Positions 58,511 to 64,000 of a stretch of 64,000 nt of DNA are shown piece after piece. Within the stretch, counting starts at the first letter, position 1, and the number at the start of each line of letters is the position of its first letter. The notes under the pieces are model-generated. The model was not told the DNA's origin, ran no database searches, and was given only the letters and a program-made list of their open reading frames with translations. Origin of the DNA: Pseudomonas pharyngis (GTDB lineage Bacteria > Pseudomonadota > Gammaproteobacteria > Pseudomonadales > Pseudomonadaceae); assembly GCF_021602345.1 (NCBI RefSeq), contig NZ_BQID01000011.1, positions 124,001 through 188,000 on the forward strand. The letters run 5' to 3'. Position numbers and translations under genes: made by a program.

Positions 58511-60016
58511 TCACCATTGCAATAACCGCCCGTGGGGCGGCTCTTTCATGACGATGAAGCCGTAGTCGCCGATCAAGTAGAGCCGGTAATAAAGGCTGTC
58601 CACCAAGGGTGAATAGCCCATCAGACCGACATGGGTCGCGTTGCGACGTTCGCGCTCGGCAACCACGTTGGTGATACCGGCCGAGGGCAGGTTTTCGGCG
58701 AGCATGAAATAGTCGACGTTCAGCAGGTAGCGCAGCACCGGCAGCCGTTTGAACGTGCCCTGCGCCCCCGCGAGCCAGCGGTCGGAGTACGTCACCGAGA
58801 TATAAATCCGTTTGGCTTCGCGCAGTTCGCGATGGGATGAGATGTCGTGGCTGAGGCTGTAGAGCGCATTGTTGGCGAAGGTTTTTTCCATCGTCAGCAC
58901 CCGGCCATAAGCGAAGGACAGCGACAGCGTGGCCAGAAGCGGAATCGCCAGCATCAGGAGTAATCGCTGATGTAACGGTGCCAACCCCAGATGGGCCAGA
59001 TAGAACAGCGACATCAGCAATACGCCGAACCCCATCAAGGTGCGCGCGCCTTCGTTGAAATCGCGAAACAGCAGCGTCATGCCCGGCACCAGCAGCACAA
59101 TCAGCGGCAATGCCAGCAGGCAGCTGAAGCTCAGGAGCAAGTCCTTGGCGCGGGACATTTTGCGCTCGCGAATCTGCCGCCCCAATTGCACGGCGCCGAA
59201 CACGGCGCACAGCACCAAAACAATAAAAACTACCGTGTACCCGCCGTGAAACAGCAGCGCAACCTTCTCCATCGCCCGACCGATATTGATACCGATCTGC
59301 AGCAACGGATCGGCGCTCGCATTCAGCAATTGCGTGCGTCCGGCGTCAGTGAATGGATAAGCCGTGACGCTGTAGATCGACACTGCCAGCAGCAGTTGCG
59401 CCAGCCGCCAGCCCGACCGGTGCCAGAGTTCATCCCACGGCACTCGCCGGTGAACATTCCTGAGCAAATCCAAGAAGCACAACCCGAGAAACACATTCAG
59501 GCTGATCTGATAGAACCCGATCGCCAGCGCCAGCAACACCGATGGCACCAGCCATCGCTGAATGCGTGAAGCGCCGCAAAAGGTGATTGCATAAATCACC
59601 GCGACCAGGCTCAGGGCCATGCCGGAGCCGTCGTATTGATAGGACAGGTTCTGCAACAGGAACGGGTTGTACCAGAGCGGCAACGGCACCAGACAACAGG
59701 CCAGCGTCGGTTCGGGAAAATAGTGGAAGGTCAGCCGGGTCAGAGCGAACGACATCGCTACGGTGGCGAGCAACAGCGGCAGTGGAAAAATATTCGGCGC
59801 AGCGCCGGTGAAGCTCAGCGCCTGATACAGCCAATCCATGAACAACCGCCCCTGCCCCGCCCAGGCGTTGCCGGCAGCGAGGGTGCGCCAGTTGTCGTCG
59901 ATGTAGGGGAAATCGGCGAGGATCAGCGGCAGGATGTACAGCAGCGTGGCGAGCAGGAAGAACAGCACGACCTGACGGCGGCCGAGTTCTCTTACGAGAA
60001 AATCGCTGATCCTCAT
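58511..60016 (-). CDS. GtrII-type O-antigen glucosyltransferase-like membrane protein
   Basis: Membrane protein of 501 residues with about 11 helices, resembling the GtrII/glucosyltransferase II family (PF14264). The first periplasmic loop has the acidic pair FPYIDDNWR near residue 37, and PLWYNPFLLQNLSYQYDG near 118 is typical. It probably attaches a glucosyl residue to O-antigen from a lipid donor. I use the ATG at 60016 (AGAGG 7 bases upstream); a GTG at 60034 would add six residues. It is 102 bases upstream of the GtrA gene on the same strand. Confidence 0.82.
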   Translation of the reverse strand: MRISDFLVRELGRRQVVLFFLLATLLYILPLILADFPYIDDNWRTLAAGNAWAGQGRLFMDWLYQALSFTGAAPNIFPLPLLLATVAMSFALTRLTFHYFPEPTLACCLVPLPLWYNPFLLQNLSYQYDGSGMALSLVAVIYAITFCGASRIQRWLVPSVLLALAIGFYQISLNVFLGLCFLDLLRNVHRRVPWDELWHRSGWRLAQLLLAVSIYSVTAYPFTDAGRTQLLNASADPLLQIGINIGRAMEKVALLFHGGYTVVFIVLVLCAVFGAVQLGRQIRERKMSRAKDLLLSFSCLLALPLIVLLVPGMTLLFRDFNEGARTLMGFGVLLMSLFYLAHLGLAPLHQRLLLMLAIPLLATLSLSFAYGRVLTMEKTFANNALYSLSHDISSHRELREAKRIYISVTYSDRWLAGAQGTFKRLPVLRYLLNVDYFMLAENLPSAGITNVVAERERRNATHVGLMGYSPLVDSLYYRLYLIGDYGFIVMKEPPHGRLLQW

Positions 60017-60137
60017 ACCTGCGCCTCTGTTCACGGCTGCGCGGGAAACAACGTAGATAAACCTTCGAACATGACTCTGAATCAGAGGTCGTTTTTTGCG
60101 CTGATTTCAGACCAGCGGCATCAACTCACCCCCATGA

Positions 60138-60167
60138 AAAAGCCCCGGACTTTCGACCGGGGCTTTC
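60138..60167 (-). terminator. Terminator of the amino-acid permease gene
   Basis: A 10-bp stem (60138-60147 with 60156-60165) with an 8-base loop; on the minus strand it is followed by a T run. It lies 20 bases after the permease stop. Confidence 0.85.
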
Positions 60168-60186
60168 AGGTTTCAGCGACAACGAA

Positions 60187-61608
60187 TTACGAAGCCGAAC
60201 GCATCGCGCCCTGTACCGAATCCTTCGGTTGCAGCTTGAACACGTAGAACAACACGGTCAGCAGCACCAGGAACGCCGGGCCTACATACAGCGCCACACG
60301 AGTATCCGGGAAGTACGCCATCAAGCCGACCACCAGCACCAGGAACGCCAGCGCCAGATACGAGCTGACCGGGAACAGCCACATCTTGTACTTCAGGCCC
60401 GCACGTTCGCTGGCGCTCAGGCCTTTGCGGAATTTGAGCTGGGCCAGCAGGATCATCACCCAGGTCCAGATCGCGCCGAAGGTGGCAATCGAGGTCACCC
60501 AGACGAAGACTTTTTCCGGCACCAGATAGTTGAGCAGCACGCCCAGCAGCAAGGCGAAGATCGACAGCAGCAACGCCCGACGCGGTACGCCGTTGCTCGA
60601 GGTGCGAGCGAATCCGGCCGGCGCCTGGCCGTTCTGCGCCAGGCTGTAGAGCATGCGCCCGGTGCTGAAAATGCCGCCGTTGCACGACGACAGTGCAGCG
60701 GTAATCACCACGAAGTTGATGATGCCGGCGGCGGTCTTGATGCCCAGACGCTCGAAGGTCATCACGAACGGACTGCCCTGGGTGCCGATTTCGTTCCACG
60801 GGTAGATCGACAGGATCACGAACAGCGCGCCGACGTAGAACAGCAGGATCCGCCAGAACACCGAGCCGATTGCATTCGGGATGGTCTTCTGCGGGTTCTT
60901 CGCTTCACCGGCGGTCAGGCCGATCATTTCCACACCGAGGTAGGCGAACATCACCATCTGCAGGGACATCAGCACGCCCGTCACGCCGTTGGGCATGAAG
61001 CCGCCGTGGGCCCACAGGTTGGAAATTCCCAGCGCCACACCGTCGTTGCCGAAACCGAAGGCGATGATGCCGATGCCGCCGAGCACCATGGCGATGATGG
61101 TGACGATCTTGATCAGGGCGAACCAGAACTCGAATTCACCGAAGGCCTTCACCGCGATCAGGTTGATCGAGCCCATGCTGACCAGCGCAGCCAGCGCCCA
61201 GATCCAGCGCGGCACATCGGGGAACCAGATGCCCATGTACACCGCCACCGCGGTGATTTCGGCGACGCAGGTCACCAGCCACAGGAACCAGTAGTTCCAG
61301 CCAGTCAAAAAGCCCGCCAGCGGGCCGAGGTAATCCTGTGCATAGCGACTGAAAGAGCCGGCAACCGGGTTGTGTACGGCCATTTCGCCGAGGGCGCGCA
61401 TGATCACCAGGATCGCCAGACCGCCGATGATGTACGAGAGCATGATCGCCGGGCCGGCCATTTCGATGGCCTTGGCCGAACCGAGAAACAGACCGACACC
61501 GATACAGGCGCCGAGCGCCATCAGGCGAATATGCCGTTCACCGAGTTCGCGTTTGAGCGGACCGCCTTGAGCGGTTTCGCCATGGGGCGGGTGATTGCCG
61601 ACTGGCAT
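60187..61608 (-). CDS. Amino-acid permease, ProY/AAT-like
   Basis: Inner-membrane amino-acid/proton symporter of the AAT subfamily, 473 residues with 12 helices. The signature GERHIRLMALGACIGVGLFLGSAKAIEMAGPA is followed by IMRALGEMAVHNPVAGSFSRYA and FAYLGVEMIGLTAGEAKNP. Overall it resembles ProY and related permeases of proline, histidine or aromatic amino acids; substrate not decided. I start at 61608 (MPVGNHPPHGE) because GAGG lies 8 bases upstream; twelve further codons are open. Confidence 0.9.
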   Translation of the reverse strand: MPVGNHPPHGETAQGGPLKRELGERHIRLMALGACIGVGLFLGSAKAIEMAGPAIMLSYIIGGLAILVIMRALGEMAVHNPVAGSFSRYAQDYLGPLAGFLTGWNYWFLWLVTCVAEITAVAVYMGIWFPDVPRWIWALAALVSMGSINLIAVKAFGEFEFWFALIKIVTIIAMVLGGIGIIAFGFGNDGVALGISNLWAHGGFMPNGVTGVLMSLQMVMFAYLGVEMIGLTAGEAKNPQKTIPNAIGSVFWRILLFYVGALFVILSIYPWNEIGTQGSPFVMTFERLGIKTAAGIINFVVITAALSSCNGGIFSTGRMLYSLAQNGQAPAGFARTSSNGVPRRALLLSIFALLLGVLLNYLVPEKVFVWVTSIATFGAIWTWVMILLAQLKFRKGLSASERAGLKYKMWLFPVSSYLALAFLVLVVGLMAYFPDTRVALYVGPAFLVLLTVLFYVFKLQPKDSVQGAMRSAS

Positions 61609-62106
61609 GGGGGAGTTCCTCGTCTTGTTATTGGATGTGACCACCGAGTGTTCAAGCGTCGGCCGATAAGCCTGCGCCTGGGTGAAACCGGCCCTGCTTC
61701 GTGGGCAGGACCGTCCCGCAGAAGCAACCTGCGGGATCAGCGGGGCGTGCAGTATAAAAAGCTTGCGACAGGTTTTTTCACTCTATAAGGCATCTGATTC
61801 AGACTTAAACCTCGTCGATTGCGAGGTTTACGAGACAAACCATCCTGCATTTCGAGGATTATTCACGGCGCAAATGGGCGCCGAGTATTGCACAGCAATG
61901 GTGCAACGTCATGCCGCGACCAAAGTCGCAGCTGCCTCAGGACCTCTCTGTTCCGGACTTTTCAGGCCTGCGATCACTTGCCGGAGGGTTGCAGCCGGAT
62001 GTGCAGATTTGTTCAGGGTCCCGCCTTCACAATTTTTTCACCCGCGCCAACCACCGACTAAGCTTCAGACAAGTCCGATCAATCTGCGTGAATGGATCAA
62101 TCGACT
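61609..62106. other. Intergenic region before the PBP-like gene
   Basis: A gap of 498 bases. A 184-codon plus-strand open frame crosses it into the next gene but has poor codon bias and no ribosome-binding site. Nothing else was recognised. Confidence 0.5.
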
Positions 62107-64000
62107 ATGGGCGCTTTGTGGCAAACCGATTCGAGTGAAAAAGTGGTTCCGACTGAACGTGTGGATGAAGCGCCTTTACCTGAAAAACCCCGCCGCAAAC
62201 GGCACGGGTGGAAGGCTTTCTGGCTCCTGGTGGTGATCATCGCGATTGTCGTGGGCCTGGCCGCGATGAAGGAAATGCGCACCTCGCGCTTTCAGTCCCG
62301 CGAGGTCAGCCAGTACGCCGCCAAACTCAAGTACGAATTGCAACCGGGGCCCAGCGAAGCGATCCGCTATCCGGGCAACGGGCCGTTCGACCTGCGCCTG
62401 GGCTACAGCTCGCTGGACGAGTTCCTGCCACGGCTGCTCAAGCGCAACTACGTGATCACCGAGCAGACGCGCTTCTCCCCGGCGCTGCTCAACTACACCG
62501 ACAAGGGCCTGTTCGTGCCCTATTCCGAAAAGATCCAGGCCGGGCTGTCGATCACCGATTGCCGCGCGGCGCCGTTGTATCAGTACAACTATCCGCAGCA
62601 ACTGTACGCGAGTTTCGATTCGATCCCGCCGGTGGTGGTCAACAGCCTGCTGTTCATCGAAAACCGTTTTCTGCTCGATCCAAAGCAACCGCTGGCCAAC
62701 CCGGCGGTGGACTGGCCGCGCTTCGGCATGGCCGCGTGGTCGCAGGTCGCCAAGTTGCTGCACTTGCCGGGGCAGTCGGCCGGCGGCAGTACCCTGGCCA
62801 CCCAGCTTGAGAAATACCGCCACTCGCCCGACGGGCTGACGGTGTCCGGCGCGGAGAAGATCCGCCAGATGATTTCCGCCAGCGTGCGCGCCTATCAGGG
62901 CGGCCCGGAAACCTTGCCGGCGCGGCAGAACATCATTCGCGATTACCTCAACAGCGTGCCGCTGTCGGCGGTGCCGGGACATGGCGAAGTGCACGGCATG
63001 GCCGAGGGCCTGCGGGTCTGGTACGGCGCCGATTTCAACGAGGCCAACCGCAAACTCTCCAGCTCGGCGACCGATCCGCAGTCCATGGCGGACAAGGGCC
63101 TGGCCCTGCGCGAAATGCTCTCGCTGATGATCGCTCAGCGCCGTCCTTCGCATTACCTGACCAAGGGCCGCGAGGAGCTGGTCGAACTGACAAACAGCCA
63201 CCTGCGCCTGCTCAAACAGAACGGTGTGATCGACGCCGCCCTGGCCGATGCCGCGCTGGCCAGCACCATTAGCTATCGCGACTGGCAGACCCAGCCGACG
63301 ATTCAACCGATCGAGACCAACAAGGGCATCAGTGTCGCCCGCAGCCGGTTGGCATCGATGCTCAACCGTCCGCTGTACGACCTTGACCGCCTCGACCTCT
63401 CCGCCACCAGCACCCTGCAAGGCGAGCTGCAAACCCAGGCCACCGCCTATCTGAAACGACTGGCTGACCCGGCCTATGCGACCGAAGTCGGCCTGATGGG
63501 CGAACGCCTGCTGACGCCCACCAGCACTACTCAGGTGCGTTACAGCTTCACCCTGTTCGAGCTGACCCCGGACGGTTCACGTGTGCGGGTGCAGACCGAC
63601 AGCACCGATCAGCCGTTCGACATCAACGAAGGCAGCAAACTGGAGCTGGGCTCCACGGCGAAAATGCGGGTGCTGACCACCTACCTGCAAATCATCGCGG
63701 AGCTGCATGACAAATACGCCGCCATGAGCGTGCCGGAGCTGAAGAAAGTCGAGGTCCCTGAACAGGATCGCCTGAGCCGGTGGGTGGTCGATTACCTGAT
63801 CCAGAACAAGGATCGCGATCTGTCGAAATTGCTCGGCGCAGCCCTTGATCGCAAATACTCGGCCAGTCCCGGCGAAGCTTTTTTTACCGGTGGCGGGCTG
63901 CACACGTTTCATAACTTTCGCAAGGAAGACAACGGCCGCCTGCCGACCCTGCGCGATGCCCTGCGCGAATCGATCAACCTGCCGTTCATTCGCCTGATGC
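62107..64000 (+). CDS. Class A PBP-like transglycosylase/transpeptidase (partial)
   Basis: Open to the window end (631 codons seen). A basic N-terminal tail and one membrane helix (residues about 35-52) anchor a periplasmic protein with a GT51-like domain (FIENRF with Glu185; GGSTLATQLEKYRHS at about 226; DYLNSVPLS near 282) and the beginning of a transpeptidase-like domain with S516-T-A-K (ELGSTAKMR). The GT51 motifs differ from those of normal PBP1a/PBP1b, so it is a divergent Pseudomonas-type family rather than mrcA or mrcB. ATG at 62107 chosen; one at 62092 is possible. The ribosome-binding site is weak. Confidence 0.85.
   Translation, partial: MGALWQTDSSEKVVPTERVDEAPLPEKPRRKRHGWKAFWLLVVIIAIVVGLAAMKEMRTSRFQSREVSQYAAKLKYELQPGPSEAIRYPGNGPFDLRLGYSSLDEFLPRLLKRNYVITEQTRFSPALLNYTDKGLFVPYSEKIQAGLSITDCRAAPLYQYNYPQQLYASFDSIPPVVVNSLLFIENRFLLDPKQPLANPAVDWPRFGMAAWSQVAKLLHLPGQSAGGSTLATQLEKYRHSPDGLTVSGAEKIRQMISASVRAYQGGPETLPARQNIIRDYLNSVPLSAVPGHGEVHGMAEGLRVWYGADFNEANRKLSSSATDPQSMADKGLALREMLSLMIAQRRPSHYLTKGREELVELTNSHLRLLKQNGVIDAALADAALASTISYRDWQTQPTIQPIETNKGISVARSRLASMLNRPLYDLDRLDLSATSTLQGELQTQATAYLKRLADPAYATEVGLMGERLLTPTSTTQVRYSFTLFELTPDGSRVRVQTDSTDQPFDINEGSKLELGSTAKMRVLTTYLQIIAELHDKYAAMSVPELKKVEVPEQDRLSRWVVDYLIQNKDRDLSKLLGAALDRKYSASPGEAFFTGGGLHTFHNFRKEDNGRLPTLRDALRESINLPFIRLM

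Noticed and set aside
61682-62236. 184-codon open frame before the PBP-like gene
   Set aside because: Poor codon bias, no start signals and overlap with the start of the PBP-like gene in another frame.

Overview
The window is a chromosomal segment of a Pseudomonas, most likely of the fluorescens group. The evidence is high GC with strong third-position bias, gene orders shared with P. aeruginosa (apbC-metG-rsx-nth, argG-motY-pyrC-rnt-peroxiredoxin-bfd-bfrB-grxD, argF with an ABC ATPase, glpFKRD, and the acidic amino-acid uptake cluster aatJQMP-aauSR), and REP-type palindromes of the kind common in that group. No rRNA, tRNA, insertion sequence, prophage or CRISPR array was seen. The first and last genes are cut by the window edges.

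Layout. 1-7.9 kb: apbC (partial), metG, then a translationally coupled rsxA-rsxB-rsxD-rsxG-rsxE-nth run that lacks rsxC. 7.9-9.5 kb: an orphan NarL-type response regulator and an AT-rich island with one unknown membrane protein. 9.6-16.1 kb: housekeeping and iron genes (argG, motY, pyrC, rnt, peroxiredoxin, bfd, bfrB, grxD). 16.2-22.5 kb: a molybdopterin oxidoreductase, argF overlapping an orphan ABC ATPase, a PhzF-like isomerase and ybaK. 22.9-28 kb: the glycerol regulon glpF-glpK-glpR and glpD. 28-35 kb: glutamate/aspartate ABC uptake genes with a sigma-54 promoter and two activator sites, followed by their sensor kinase and sigma-54 activator. 35-42.9 kb: a secreted-type hydrolase, metE/metR, a GNAT enzyme, a LysE exporter, a Nudix hydrolase and a YN-GYP response regulator. 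43.1-51.4 kb: a five-gene signalling operon. 51.4-56.5 kb: permease, nitrilase, LuxR and glutamate-synthase-like genes. 56.5-60 kb: membrane glycosyltransferase genes of O-antigen modification type. 60-64 kb: an amino-acid permease and a divergent class A PBP-like protein (partial).

Two regions deserve most attention. (a) The signalling operon at 43124-51423 has five genes, each junction overlapping by 4 bp. It encodes a REC-PAS-GGDEF-(dead EAL) protein, a REC-(altered GGDEF)-EAL protein, a diheme c-type peroxidase, a membrane histidine kinase and a REC-bearing histidine kinase. The three REC domains are close paralogues with the same unusual insertion. The two c-di-GMP proteins look like mirror images, one keeping only the synthase site and the other only the hydrolase site. 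(b) The rsx operon has lost rsxC, the membrane anchor of RsxB and the transmembrane iron-sulfur cysteines of RsxA (both) and RsxE (one), yet its frames are intact and RsxB has gained a repetitive coiled-coil tail. It looks like a remodelled complex rather than a decayed one.

Regulatory sites read directly from sequence include a Fur-type box before bfd, a FliA-type promoter before motY, an ArgR-type half-site before argF, and two TTCGG-N4-CCGAA-type sites upstream of a -24/-12 promoter for aatJ. All functions are inferred from reading the sequence and remembered family features; no database search was possible.
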